A stretch of 64,000 nucleotides of DNA from NCBI RefSeq assembly GCF_012396485.1, contig NZ_JAAXPO010000001.1:62001-126000 (forward strand), in the 5' to 3' direction. The stretch is from Leuconostoc holzapfelii. GTDB lineage: Bacteria > Bacillota > Bacilli > Lactobacillales > Lactobacillaceae. A model generated the notes under the pieces. The model had not been told where the DNA came from, did not search any database, and was given only the letters and a program-made list of their open reading frames with translations. Below, piece after piece: positions 38,386-47,291 of this stretch. Within the stretch, counting starts at the first letter, position 1; each line of letters starts with the position of its first letter. The translations under genes were made by a program, and so were the position numbers.

Positions 38386-40101
38386 TTATTTATCACCATT
38401 TAGCAAGACTGAAACTGAGTCAACAACTTCGCTGACACGCATTTCAATATTCGTATTGCTAGCACGGACTTTCACTTCAACGACGTCTTCAGCGGCTTTT
38501 TTACCGACAGTGATTCGGATTGGCAAGCCAATCAAATCTGCATCGGCAAACTTAACGCCTGCACGTTCCTTCCGGTCATCAACTAACACATCTAGCCCCT
38601 GAGCCTTCAAGGCTGTTTCCAACTGTTCTGTCACACGTGCTTGCTCATCATCTTTTAAGTTCACGGGTACCAAATGCACGTCAAATGGTGCAACACTAGC
38701 TGGCCAAACCAAGCCATCATCGTCAGCCATTTGTTCCGAAATCGCACTCAACAAACGTGACACACCAATACCGTATGACCCCATAATCATATCAATTTGA
38801 CGCCCATTTTCATCAAGAATTTGTGCGCCCATTGTCTTTGAGTAACGCGTCCCCAATTTGAAAATGTGGCCAATTTCAATCCCCTTGGTAAAGACCAAGT
38901 GCCCTTTACCGTCAACGGCTATGTCGCCTTCGCGGGCAGTACGAAAATCAGCGACATTTTCAGGCGCCAAATCAACATCGCGTCCCCAATTAATGTTGAG
39001 CAAATGTTGCCCATCTTCATTGGCACCAGCAGCAAAGTTCACCAAATCAGCCGCACGTTCATCAACCAGCAAACGGACGTTTTCTGGCAAATTCACTGGG
39101 CCTAATGAGCCAAAGCCGGCGCCAATTAGTTCACGAACTTGTGCTTCATCAGCTAGTTCTAAGCTGTCAGCTTGCAAAAAGTTTTGTACTTTCACATCAT
39201 TGACTTCAAAATCACCCGTCGTCACGACAGCCACTAATTCACCATCAGCAATAAACGTGATTGTTTTTGCCAATTCTGATGTTGGTACTGACAATAATTG
39301 TGACAATTCATCAATTGTCTTTTCATTTGGTGTTGCAATTTTTTCAAGTGGCAATGCCGCTACTGATGACGCTTGACGTTCATAAAAATCCTTCGCCATT
39401 TCAAGGTTCGCTGCATAATCAGAGGCATCAGAATAAGCAATAATATCTTCACCGGCCGCAGCAGGCGCTGAAAATTCTTTTGAATCAGAACCACCCATGG
39501 CGCCTGCATCACCAACAATGGCACGATATGATAAGCCAATGCGATCAAAGATATTCACATAAGCGGCTTCCATGTCATGATAGGCTTTATCCAAACCTGC
39601 TTGGTCTGCACTAAATGAATACGCATCTTTCATGATAAATTCGCGTGTTCGCAACAAACCAAAACGTGGGCGATTTTCATCGCGGAACTTTGACTGAAGT
39701 TGGTAAACCACCAACGGTAACTTTTTATAAGACTTAATATCGTCAGCCATCAACTGCGTAAACGTCTCTTCATGGGTTGGTCCCAAGATGAAGTCACGGG
39801 CTTGTCGATTTTTAAATTTATAAAGTGCCGGACCATAAGTTTCATATCGGCCAGACTTTTCCCATAACTCAGCTGGTAAAATTTCAGGCACTAACATTTC
39901 ATTGGCATCAATGCGATCCATTTCTTCCCGAATAATGGCTTCAATTTTGTTTAACACCCGTTGTGCCAATGGCAAATAGGCGAACATACCCGCAGCGACT
40001 GGTCGAATAAACCCAGCTTTTAAAAGCAGCTGGTGACTTTTCACCTCGGCATCAGCTGGTACTTCACGTAATGTTGGCATCAGTAATTTAGACTGTTTCA
40101 T
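38386..40101 (-). CDS. proS: Prolyl-tRNA synthetase
   Basis: Class II aminoacyl-tRNA synthetase, 571 residues from the ATG at 40,101 (MKQSKLLMPTLREVP), which has GAGGA 5 bases ahead; the frame runs further up into rseP. Motif 2 is FRDENRPRFGLLRTREF-like and motif 3 is IDMIMGSYGIGVSRLL. A large insertion domain between motifs 2 and 3 (about 225-405) is the editing domain of the bacterial form that clears Ala-tRNAPro. The anticodon-binding domain is C-terminal. Confidence 0.97.
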   Translation of the reverse strand: MKQSKLLMPTLREVPADAEVKSHQLLLKAGFIRPVAAGMFAYLPLAQRVLNKIEAIIREEMDRIDANEMLVPEILPAELWEKSGRYETYGPALYKFKNRQARDFILGPTHEETFTQLMADDIKSYKKLPLVVYQLQSKFRDENRPRFGLLRTREFIMKDAYSFSADQAGLDKAYHDMEAAYVNIFDRIGLSYRAIVGDAGAMGGSDSKEFSAPAAAGEDIIAYSDASDYAANLEMAKDFYERQASSVAALPLEKIATPNEKTIDELSQLLSVPTSELAKTITFIADGELVAVVTTGDFEVNDVKVQNFLQADSLELADEAQVRELIGAGFGSLGPVNLPENVRLLVDERAADLVNFAAGANEDGQHLLNINWGRDVDLAPENVADFRTAREGDIAVDGKGHLVFTKGIEIGHIFKLGTRYSKTMGAQILDENGRQIDMIMGSYGIGVSRLLSAISEQMADDDGLVWPASVAPFDVHLVPVNLKDDEQARVTEQLETALKAQGLDVLVDDRKERAGVKFADADLIGLPIRITVGKKAAEDVVEVKVRASNTNIEMRVSEVVDSVSVLLNGDK

Positions 40102-40154
40102 GAGAATCCTCGTTTTTCCTTTTTGCAATATGTACGGCGCCAAGCGCCATGTCA

Positions 40155-41408
40155 TTATCTTAGTAAATCATTGATTGTGACTGCAACCATGAGCACAACC
40201 ATAAAGGCGGCGCCTGCCACAGTCACAGCATTTTCGATATTTTCTGGTAAAGGTCGACGCCAAATGGCTTCAATTAAATTGAGCAACAATTTGCCGCCAT
40301 CCAATGCTGGAATTGGAATTAAGTTCATCATCCCCAGATTGATGGACAACATTGCCATATAGACCAATACGTTTAAAAAGCCAGCTTTTGCAACTGTTGA
40401 TGTCGTTTTGGCAATTGATACTGGACCGCCAAGCTTATTGAGACTAAACCCACCACTAAATAGGTGGGTGATAGCATACCAAATGCGCTGGGTCGTGCTG
40501 CCAGTTGCTAATATACCATATTTTAACCGTGCACCAAAGTCCGTATAGGTTTTTGGTGTGATACCGACCAAATGGGTCGTTGTCCCATCAACCTTCACCT
40601 GCTTTGGTGTTAATTTAATGGTTTTGGTCTGACCCTGTCGTTTCACAGACAATGAGAGCTTGTTGCCTGCTGAGCCACTAATTGTTGTGGCCAATTGATC
40701 CCAAGACCGCATCGTTTGGCCATTGACCGCTTGAATGTGGTCATTTGCGCGTAACCCAGCTTGCTGAGCTGGCATACCTGATTCAACCGTCCCCACAATC
40801 GGTTCATTTAACGTCACTTGTGGTTGCAAAAAGCCCAATAGACAAAAGACAATCAGCGCCAAAACAAAGTTCATCACCGGTCCGGCAATATTAATGATTG
40901 CCCGTTGATATACTTTGGCACTTTGCACCCAAGTATCTCGAGGGGCAATCAATAAGGCAATGCCTTGTTGATCAATAATCGTAGCACCATGATCAACCTG
41001 CACCGTTGTTAACGTTGGCTCATCTTCACGATAGCCAGTTAACGTCAAGGCGTCATTTAAATCAAATGAATCAATTTGAAACGGGACGCCTGCGCCAGGT
41101 CCGTCAATTTGGGTATCAATCGTTGATACGACGCCTTGGGCATCAAAAACCAAACGCACACGTTGCCCTGCATCTAAATCAGGGGTTTCATCCATGCCAG
41201 CCATACGCACATAACCACCCACCGGTAAAATGCGAATGGTGTAGGTGGTATGGTTACGGCGCCAATGCAGTAATTTAGGTCCCATACCAATCGCAAATTC
41301 ACGCACCCGGACGCCTGTTTTTTTCGCCGCAATAAAATGGCCAAATTCATGAACGGTCACCAAGACCCCAAAAACGAATATAAAAGCAATGATGGCTGTC
41401 AAATTCAT
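40155..41408 (-). CDS. rseP: Intramembrane zinc metalloprotease RseP/RasP (site-2 protease)
   Basis: A 417-residue membrane protease that cuts anti-sigma factors or leftover signal peptides inside the membrane. The zinc motif HEFGH is in the first helix (residues 21-25). A PDZ domain follows (VGTVESGMPAQQAGLRANDHI), and the second metal site is NLIPIPALDGGK in the third helix. The ribosome-binding AGGA is in the last codons of cdsA, 6 bases ahead of the ATG, so the genes are translationally close. Confidence 0.95.
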   Translation of the reverse strand: MNLTAIIAFIFVFGVLVTVHEFGHFIAAKKTGVRVREFAIGMGPKLLHWRRNHTTYTIRILPVGGYVRMAGMDETPDLDAGQRVRLVFDAQGVVSTIDTQIDGPGAGVPFQIDSFDLNDALTLTGYREDEPTLTTVQVDHGATIIDQQGIALLIAPRDTWVQSAKVYQRAIINIAGPVMNFVLALIVFCLLGFLQPQVTLNEPIVGTVESGMPAQQAGLRANDHIQAVNGQTMRSWDQLATTISGSAGNKLSLSVKRQGQTKTIKLTPKQVKVDGTTTHLVGITPKTYTDFGARLKYGILATGSTTQRIWYAITHLFSGGFSLNKLGGPVSIAKTTSTVAKAGFLNVLVYMAMLSINLGMMNLIPIPALDGGKLLLNLIEAIWRRPLPENIENAVTVAGAAFMVVLMVAVTINDLLR

Positions 41409-41411
41409 AAT

Positions 41412-42206
41412 TTATCCTAACATGCCTAAAATGGACATTAATGGCATCACAATCAACATGGAGTCAAAACGATCCAGAATGCCGCCATGGCCAGGTAAAA
41501 TATTCCCTGAATCTTTCACGCCATAGTGTCGTTTGAAACCTGATTCAATCAAATCACCCAATTGCCCTGCAATCGACAACAACACGGTAAAGGCGAGTAA
41601 TTCAACAAAGTTGTATCCTGGCAACCAATGGCACACGGTGTACAAGGCCGGCACAACGACGATGGCAACAACACTCCCACCAATTGAGCCTTCCCAGGTT
41701 TTATTAGGGCTAATTTTTGGCGCAAGCTTGTGTTGCCCAATTGCACGCCCCACCATATAAGCCCCCGAATCCGTAATCCAAACAATCAGCATCCCAAACA
41801 TCACCGTGGCAAGGCCCGTACTGTCGGCTTTAAAGAAATAATGAAAGCCCGTGCCGACATAAAGCATCGCTAACGTCAAAGCACCTGCGTCATCAAAGTT
41901 AAAATGATTACGCACAATAATCGTATTTAGCAGCATCAAGAATGCTAAGATGTAAAACACCACATGGGCACTTTGAACAACTGGCACATCTTGCCAAAAG
42001 CTATTGGGCAAAATCAGTGCAATCACACCCAAAAAAGCAATCATCGCCTCAGCTGAAACTAAGAAACGATGCTTCATACGGAGCACTTCACTCATCCCCA
42101 CAATTCCCATCGCAAGTGTCAACAAGAGTAGTGGTAACCCACCAATAATCAATAATGGAACAAATACAATCAAGGCCACAACGGCCGTAATGACACGTGT
42201 TTTCAT
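41412..42206 (-). CDS. cdsA: Phosphatidate cytidylyltransferase
   Basis: Makes CDP-diacylglycerol from phosphatidic acid and CTP, the branch point of phospholipid synthesis. It is 264 residues with about eight membrane helices. The signature segment near the C-terminus is SGFKRHYGVKDSGNILPGHGGILDRFDS, and SPNKTWEGSIGG lies before it. It starts three bases after uppS. Confidence 0.95.
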   Translation of the reverse strand: MKTRVITAVVALIVFVPLLIIGGLPLLLLTLAMGIVGMSEVLRMKHRFLVSAEAMIAFLGVIALILPNSFWQDVPVVQSAHVVFYILAFLMLLNTIIVRNHFNFDDAGALTLAMLYVGTGFHYFFKADSTGLATVMFGMLIVWITDSGAYMVGRAIGQHKLAPKISPNKTWEGSIGGSVVAIVVVPALYTVCHWLPGYNFVELLAFTVLLSIAGQLGDLIESGFKRHYGVKDSGNILPGHGGILDRFDSMLIVMPLMSILGMLG

Positions 42207-42209
42207 GTC

Positions 42210-42989
42210 TTAAGACTCACTTTCATACTTTTCGTTCAAACCACCAAACCGTCGATCTCGCTTGGTGAACGACGCAATAGCCTCAAGCAAATCATCGGCC
42301 GAGTAATCTGGCCACAAAACATCAGTAAAATAAAGTTCTGAATAAGCTGCTTGATAAGGCATAAAATTACTCAATCGTAATTCACCCGATGTGCGAATCA
42401 TCAAATCTGGCGCTGATAAGTCGCCTAAGGCATGGGTTTGTAATGCAGCAGAGAAGTTTTCTGGTGTAATCTCATCAACCATCAGGGTGCCATCAGCAAC
42501 CTGTTGGGCCAATTGTTTAGCTGCGGCAACAATTTCAATTTGGCCGCCATAATTCAATGCAAAGTTCAAAATCATGCCAGTGCCACCAGCTGTTTGGTCG
42601 ATGGCACGTTGCACTGCTTGTTGGGTGCCATCTGGTAACTGGGCAATGTTGCCCATAACTTGCACTCGGATATTATTTTTAATCAAGTCCGGTACAAAGT
42701 CATTGAAAAAATCAATCGGTAACTGCATTAAAAAACTGACTTCGTCATTTGGACGAGACCAATTTTCAGTTGAAAAAGCATAAAGTGTGAGTACCTTGAC
42801 CCCCAGATCGCTGGCTGCCGTGGTGATGCGTTTGACGGTGTTCATCCCCGTCTTATGCCCTGCAATACGCGGCATCATCCGTTTTTTTGCCCATCGGCCA
42901 TTGCCATCCATAATAATCGCAATGTGCTCTGGGATTTTAAGTTGTGCAGGTACAACTTTAGGATTTGTTTTCGTTTTAAAAAGCGCCAA
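42210..42989 (-). CDS. uppS: Isoprenyl transferase (undecaprenyl diphosphate synthase)
   Basis: Builds the C55 lipid carrier for cell-wall synthesis from farnesyl diphosphate and isopentenyl diphosphate. It is 259 residues with the cis-prenyltransferase motifs IIMDGNGRWAKKR, TLYAFSTENWSRP, LNFALNYGG and DLMIRTSGELRLSNFM. The start is TTG at 42,989, with AGGAGG seven bases ahead. It is first in the operon; its isoprenoid substrate comes from the mevalonate genes at 51.8-54.8 kb. Confidence 0.96.
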   Translation of the reverse strand: MALFKTKTNPKVVPAQLKIPEHIAIIMDGNGRWAKKRMMPRIAGHKTGMNTVKRITTAASDLGVKVLTLYAFSTENWSRPNDEVSFLMQLPIDFFNDFVPDLIKNNIRVQVMGNIAQLPDGTQQAVQRAIDQTAGGTGMILNFALNYGGQIEIVAAAKQLAQQVADGTLMVDEITPENFSAALQTHALGDLSAPDLMIRTSGELRLSNFMPYQAAYSELYFTDVLWPDYSADDLLEAIASFTKRDRRFGGLNEKYESES

Positions 42990-43033
42990 GACGCCCCCTC
43001 CTTCATGCGCGACAGCGCAATGGTATCTAGTTT

Positions 43034-43062
43034 ATTTTACCAGATGTCACGGCTCTGCACAA
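43034..43062 (-). promoter_or_regulatory. Likely promoter of the uppS operon
   Basis: TAAAAT (43039-43034) is preceded directly by TGG (extended -10). TTGTGC (43062-43057) lies 17 bases upstream. It abuts the glmS terminator. Confidence 0.45.
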
Positions 43063-43091
43063 AAAAACGTGATAAGAAAATTCTTATCACG
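43061..43091 (-). terminator. Terminator of glmS
   Basis: A 10-bp stem (43068-43077 with 43082-43091) with a 4-base loop is followed by seven T on the minus strand. It lies 8 bases after the glmS stop. Confidence 0.88.
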
Positions 43092-43098
43092 ATACTTT

Positions 43099-44904
43099 TT
43101 ACTGAACGGTCACTGACTTTGCTAAGTTGCGTGGACGATCAACATCCAAGCCCCGGTCAAGGGTCGCATAATAAGCAATCAATTGTGCCGGAATCACTGC
43201 CAAGAGCGGCATCAATAATTCATTTACATCTGGCAAAACATAGGCATCCCCTGGCTTAGCTAATGACTTGCTTGCAATCACAACGGCATTAGCCCCACGC
43301 GCAGCAACTTGCGCAATTTCACCGCGGACTAGACCAGCAGTTTTGGCTTGCGTCAACAAGGCAAAGACCGGTGTGCCTTCTTCAATCAATGAAATCGTGC
43401 CGTGCTTTAATTCGCCAGCAGCAAAACCTTCGGTTTGCACGTAAGAAATTTCTTTTAACTTCAAAGCGGCTTCAACCGCAACAGCAGCATCGAGGCCACG
43501 GCCGATGTAAAAGGCAGAGCGACGATGACGCAAGGCTGATTCAGCAATAGCCTTAAAGTCATCCTTTTGGTCGATAATCACTTGCATTTCAACAGCAACT
43601 TTGGCTAATTCATGCTTCAAATCCAGACCACTTTCACCTACCGCATGAGCCAAAATCGCTTCAACGATGATTTGGGCCGTGTAAGCCTTCGTTGAGGCCA
43701 CCGCGATTTCTGGACCAGCTAACAATGGCAAGGCAAAGTCGGCTTCGCGCGTTAATGTTGAGTTCATCACATTGGCAATGGTTAATGAGTGGTAGCCTTG
43801 CTTAATCACATTGTCTAATACTTCACGTGAGTCGGCTGTTTCACCTGATTGACTCAAGAAAATGAAGAATGGTTTCTCACTCAACAAAGGTTGGTCATAA
43901 GCAAATTCTGAGGCAATGTGGACTTCCGTTGGCTTTCCAGTCCATTGTTCAAAGTAACGCCTACCCACCAAACCAGCATGATACGACGTCCCAGCGGCCA
44001 CAATGTAAATACGGTCTGCCGCTTGAATGGCAGTAACAATCGCTGGATCAATATTTTGAATACGGTTGTCATCGTCAAAATAATATTGTGACAATGTCCG
44101 CGCCACAACAGCTTGTTCATCAACTTCTTTTAACATGTAGTAAGGATAAACACCCTTGTCTGTTTCAGAAGCATCAATATCAATATGGAAAGGTTCACGT
44201 GTTATTTCTTGTCCTTCGGCATTAAACAAAGTCACTTTTTGCTTGTCAACAATCGCAATCTCGCCATCCATCAATTCAATGAAGTCATGTGTTACGTCAA
44301 GCATTGCTGCAGCATCTGATGTGACAACATTTGCTTCCTTAGAAACACCAATCAACAAGGGTGACTTCTTCTTAGCTGTGTACATCAAGTCTGGTGTTTC
44401 GCGATCCATCAACAAAAAGCCGTAGGCTGAATTTTCGTCTAACAAGCTAATCATTTGGCGGAAAGCATCAAAAGTTGATAGGTTGTTTTCTTTTGAGAAC
44501 TTATCAATCAATTGCACCGCAATTTCCGTATCCGTTTGCGAGTGCAACTTCACGCCTTGCAAGTACTTTTCACGGAGTTCATCATAATTTTCAATCACGC
44601 CATTGTGGACCAAGTAAAAACGGCCATCTTCTGACATGTGTGGGTGCGCATTTTCAACAGAAACACCACCGTGCGTTGCCCAACGAGTATGAGCAATTCC
44701 AGCAGTTCCCGCAATCCCCTTATCTTTTGTTGCTGCTTCTAGTTTGGCAACGCGACCCTGCTCACGTACCAAGTAATCGCCAGCAGCCCCATTGCTCACG
44801 TATACACCGGCTGAATCATAGCCACGATATTCAAGCTTCTCCAACCCTTTTAACAAGTTTGGTAGTACTTGATTCACACCAGTATAACCGACAATTCCGC
44901 ACAT
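43099..44904 (-). CDS. glmS: Glutamine-fructose-6-phosphate aminotransferase (isomerizing)
   Basis: Makes glucosamine 6-phosphate, the entry to UDP-GlcNAc for peptidoglycan and for adhesin glycosylation. It is 601 residues from the ATG at 44,904 (MCGIVGYTG), so the nucleophile Cys is residue 2. GAGGG lies 7 bases ahead; the frame itself opens further up. The glutaminase domain is residues ~1-220, followed by two SIS domains (IVAAGTSYHAGLVG, LSQSGETADS, STKAYTAQ). It ends PRNLAKSVTVQ, the family tail. It is monocistronic between its own promoter and terminator. Confidence 0.97.
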   Translation of the reverse strand: MCGIVGYTGVNQVLPNLLKGLEKLEYRGYDSAGVYVSNGAAGDYLVREQGRVAKLEAATKDKGIAGTAGIAHTRWATHGGVSVENAHPHMSEDGRFYLVHNGVIENYDELREKYLQGVKLHSQTDTEIAVQLIDKFSKENNLSTFDAFRQMISLLDENSAYGFLLMDRETPDLMYTAKKKSPLLIGVSKEANVVTSDAAAMLDVTHDFIELMDGEIAIVDKQKVTLFNAEGQEITREPFHIDIDASETDKGVYPYYMLKEVDEQAVVARTLSQYYFDDDNRIQNIDPAIVTAIQAADRIYIVAAGTSYHAGLVGRRYFEQWTGKPTEVHIASEFAYDQPLLSEKPFFIFLSQSGETADSREVLDNVIKQGYHSLTIANVMNSTLTREADFALPLLAGPEIAVASTKAYTAQIIVEAILAHAVGESGLDLKHELAKVAVEMQVIIDQKDDFKAIAESALRHRRSAFYIGRGLDAAVAVEAALKLKEISYVQTEGFAAGELKHGTISLIEEGTPVFALLTQAKTAGLVRGEIAQVAARGANAVVIASKSLAKPGDAYVLPDVNELLMPLLAVIPAQLIAYYATLDRGLDVDRPRNLAKSVTVQ

Positions 44905-44960
44905 ATTTTTTACCCTCTTTTTTAAATTGGTCAATATAAAATATTAACCTAACATCCACT

Positions 44961-44989
44961 ATTCTAAAGCATCAAATTTAGTTTGTCAA
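44961..44989 (-). promoter_or_regulatory. Strong promoter of glmS
   Basis: TTGACA (44989-44984), a 17-base spacer and TAGAAT (44966-44961). The leader would be about 50 bases, too short for a glmS ribozyme. Confidence 0.75.
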
Positions 44990-45076
44990 CGCATTTCATA
45001 AATTGGTCTAGTTGTAAATTATTAGTGCGTTTTATGCTGTAATAAAAATATTCCAATCGGCATGACCCCACTTTTG

Positions 45077-45085
45077 TGGTAAACT
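45077..45085 (+). promoter_or_regulatory. Possible extended -10 ahead of ade
   Basis: TGG plus TAAACT would start transcription near 45,092. That supports the GTG at 45,113 over the TTG at 45,095 as the ade start. No clear -35 is seen. Confidence 0.3.
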
Positions 45086-45112
45086 ATTAAAAAATTGAAA
45101 GCGAGTTTTATC

Positions 45113-46768
45113 GTGGCAAAAACTGTGTCCTGGCATATTATTAACGCCAAAATATTAGATGTCTTCAACTTAACATTTGACGACACTGAACTCTGGATTG
45201 ATGACCAAAAAATTATTTATCGGGGGCAACGCTCAGATCTCCAAGCAGCACAAACTTACGATGCAAAAGGCCAATATATTGTCCCCGGCCTCATTGATGC
45301 CCATGTCCATATTGAAAGTTCACTCTTAGCACCCAGTGAATTTGGCAAGCTGGTCATTCCCCGGGGCGTGACGCGGATTTTTGCCGATCCACATGAAATC
45401 GCCAGTGTTTCCGGCGTCTCTGGCATTCAATATATGCTAGAAGAAGCCCGTCAGTCACCACTTCATATTCATTATATGTTGCCCTCTTCTGTGCCCGCGA
45501 CGCCGTTTGAACATGCTGGCGCAACCTTACACGCCGATGCGCTTAAACCATTTTACAGCGTCCCTGAAGTTAATGGTCTAGCTGAAGTCATGGACTTTCC
45601 TGCGGTATTTAACGAAGACAACGACATGCACCAAAAAATTCGCGATGCACAAGCAGCCGGTAAACATGTTGATGGTCATGCCTCTGGTTTGTCACGCGAA
45701 CAGCTCGCCATTTATCGTAAGTACGGGATTGACACCGATCACGAAAGTGAAAACGCCAAGCAAGCACTCGAGCGTCTGAACGCCGGTTTTTCTGTTTTTG
45801 TACGTGAAGGGACAGTTGAGCGCGATGAATTAGCGATTTTACCTGGAATAACGCCCGCCAACCAATCACACTTCGCCTTTGCAACAGATGATAAAACAGC
45901 CAATGATTTGCAACGCGAAGGCTCAATTGACTTCAATGTTCGCCTAGCCATTCAAAACGGGATGTCCCCAGCGATGGCTTTTACTATCGGTAGTTATAAC
46001 GCAGCAAAAGCCCAACGCCTTTCAGATGTTGGCGCACTAACTGATGGCTTCGTGGCTGATCTTGTCATCATCGATCAATTAGCAGATTTTACTGCACAAA
46101 AAGTCATGGTGAATGGCCAATGGTATAACGAAGCCGAAACCACGGTGATGCCACTTGCTAATCAGTCCCTCAATTTTAACTTAACAACGGCTGATTTGGC
46201 CCTGCCTTTGGACCCAGAAAAACCAGCACACGTCATTGGGATCATGCCCCATCACATCACCACCACGCATCTCATTGAAAACGTGCCAGTTGTTGATGGG
46301 CAGTTCGTGGCTGATGGCACCTACGCCAAAATTGTGGTCGCTGAACGTTATCATCATCTTGGCCACGGCGTCGGCATCATTAAGGGCTTCAACTTGAAAA
46401 ACGGGGCTATCGCTTCAACCATAGCCCATGATTCCCATAACGTTATTATTGCCGGCACCAATGATGATGATATGATTTTGGCAGCCAATACGCTGCGCGA
46501 AATAGGGGGTGGCGAAGTGGTGGTGCATAACGGTCAAGTCACCACACTCCCCTTAGCAATTGGTGGGTTGATGTCTGAAGCACCGTATCAAACCGTGATT
46601 GCCAATGATCAAAAACTCCAAGCGGCTTTTGCTGAAATCAGCGATATTCCATTTGATCCGTTTTTGACCCTTTCCTTCATGGCATTGCCCGTCATTCCAA
46701 GCCTAAAAATAACGGATCAAGGCTTATTTGACTTTAATCGCTTCTCATTTATTGCCATTCAGGATTAA
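45113..46768 (+). CDS. ade: Adenine deaminase
   Basis: Converts adenine to hypoxanthine for purine salvage; hypoxanthine is then used by Hpt. The amidohydrolase fold shows VPGLIDAHVHIESSLL with the metal-binding HxH, FADPHEIASVSG, VDGHASGLS, and FATDDKTANDL with the catalytic Asp. A C-terminal domain with HDSHNVIIAGTNDDDM is typical of bacterial Ade. About 551 residues are encoded from GTG 45,113, which has GCGAG ahead; a TTG at 45,095 is also possible. The next gene starts two bases after its stop. Confidence 0.93.
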   Translation: MAKTVSWHIINAKILDVFNLTFDDTELWIDDQKIIYRGQRSDLQAAQTYDAKGQYIVPGLIDAHVHIESSLLAPSEFGKLVIPRGVTRIFADPHEIASVSGVSGIQYMLEEARQSPLHIHYMLPSSVPATPFEHAGATLHADALKPFYSVPEVNGLAEVMDFPAVFNEDNDMHQKIRDAQAAGKHVDGHASGLSREQLAIYRKYGIDTDHESENAKQALERLNAGFSVFVREGTVERDELAILPGITPANQSHFAFATDDKTANDLQREGSIDFNVRLAIQNGMSPAMAFTIGSYNAAKAQRLSDVGALTDGFVADLVIIDQLADFTAQKVMVNGQWYNEAETTVMPLANQSLNFNLTTADLALPLDPEKPAHVIGIMPHHITTTHLIENVPVVDGQFVADGTYAKIVVAERYHHLGHGVGIIKGFNLKNGAIASTIAHDSHNVIIAGTNDDDMILAANTLREIGGGEVVVHNGQVTTLPLAIGGLMSEAPYQTVIANDQKLQAAFAEISDIPFDPFLTLSFMALPVIPSLKITDQGLFDFNRFSFIAIQD

Positions 46769-46770
46769 CC

Positions 46771-47262
46771 ATGAAAACCTATAGTATTCAACCCGAACAA
46801 TTATTAAAAATCTTCCTCGGACAAACCGGTGAAATAGCGCTTGCAGAGACTGGTCTGCTGCTCCTGGCAACAAAGCAACACAATCAGCCCAATCTACCCA
46901 CAGAAATGGCGGGTGGCATTATTTACCTGGAAAACCATCAACCAACCTTAGTCGCTTTAGTCCATCCCTTTGCTGTTCCCGAACAGACCGGGATATTTGA
47001 TACCGATGATCAACTGATTCATCGTGAACCAATTAACTGGTTTGGGCCGCAAGCATTCGTGATCGAAAAGAAATTACAGGACTTTTCCAAAGCATATGAT
47101 GGCCCGCGCACGGCTAATGGGCAAATTCCTCGCGCCTACATTCCAGACAGTATTGCCGAACCCGCAATCTTGTCTGATCACTACTGGCAAGCTTATGCTA
47201 GTTTTGTCAATGACCCAGACGGCCAGTTCCAAGCACAAATCAAACCACTATTTAACGACTAA
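46771..47262 (+). CDS. Protein of unknown function downstream of ade
   Basis: A complete 163-residue frame two bases after ade, so probably co-transcribed. I do not recognise a family. It has no signal peptide or membrane helix. It is rich in Gln, Pro and acidic residues, with aromatic patches (INWFGPQAFVIEKK, YWQAYASFV). Codon use is like its neighbours and a terminator follows, both of which support a real gene. Confidence 0.7.
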   Translation: MKTYSIQPEQLLKIFLGQTGEIALAETGLLLLATKQHNQPNLPTEMAGGIIYLENHQPTLVALVHPFAVPEQTGIFDTDDQLIHREPINWFGPQAFVIEKKLQDFSKAYDGPRTANGQIPRAYIPDSIAEPAILSDHYWQAYASFVNDPDGQFQAQIKPLFND

Positions 47263-47291
47263 AAAAAGATCGACTTACGTCGATCTTTTTT
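47262..47291. terminator. Bidirectional terminator between the ade operon and ftsK
   Basis: A stem of GATCGAC with GTCGATC and a TTAC loop is flanked by A6 and T6. It serves the convergent genes on both strands and touches both stop codons. Confidence 0.9.

Noticed and set aside
44904-44960. glmS ribozyme in the glmS leader
   Set aside because: The promoter leaves a leader of only about 50 bases, far too short for the ribozyme.
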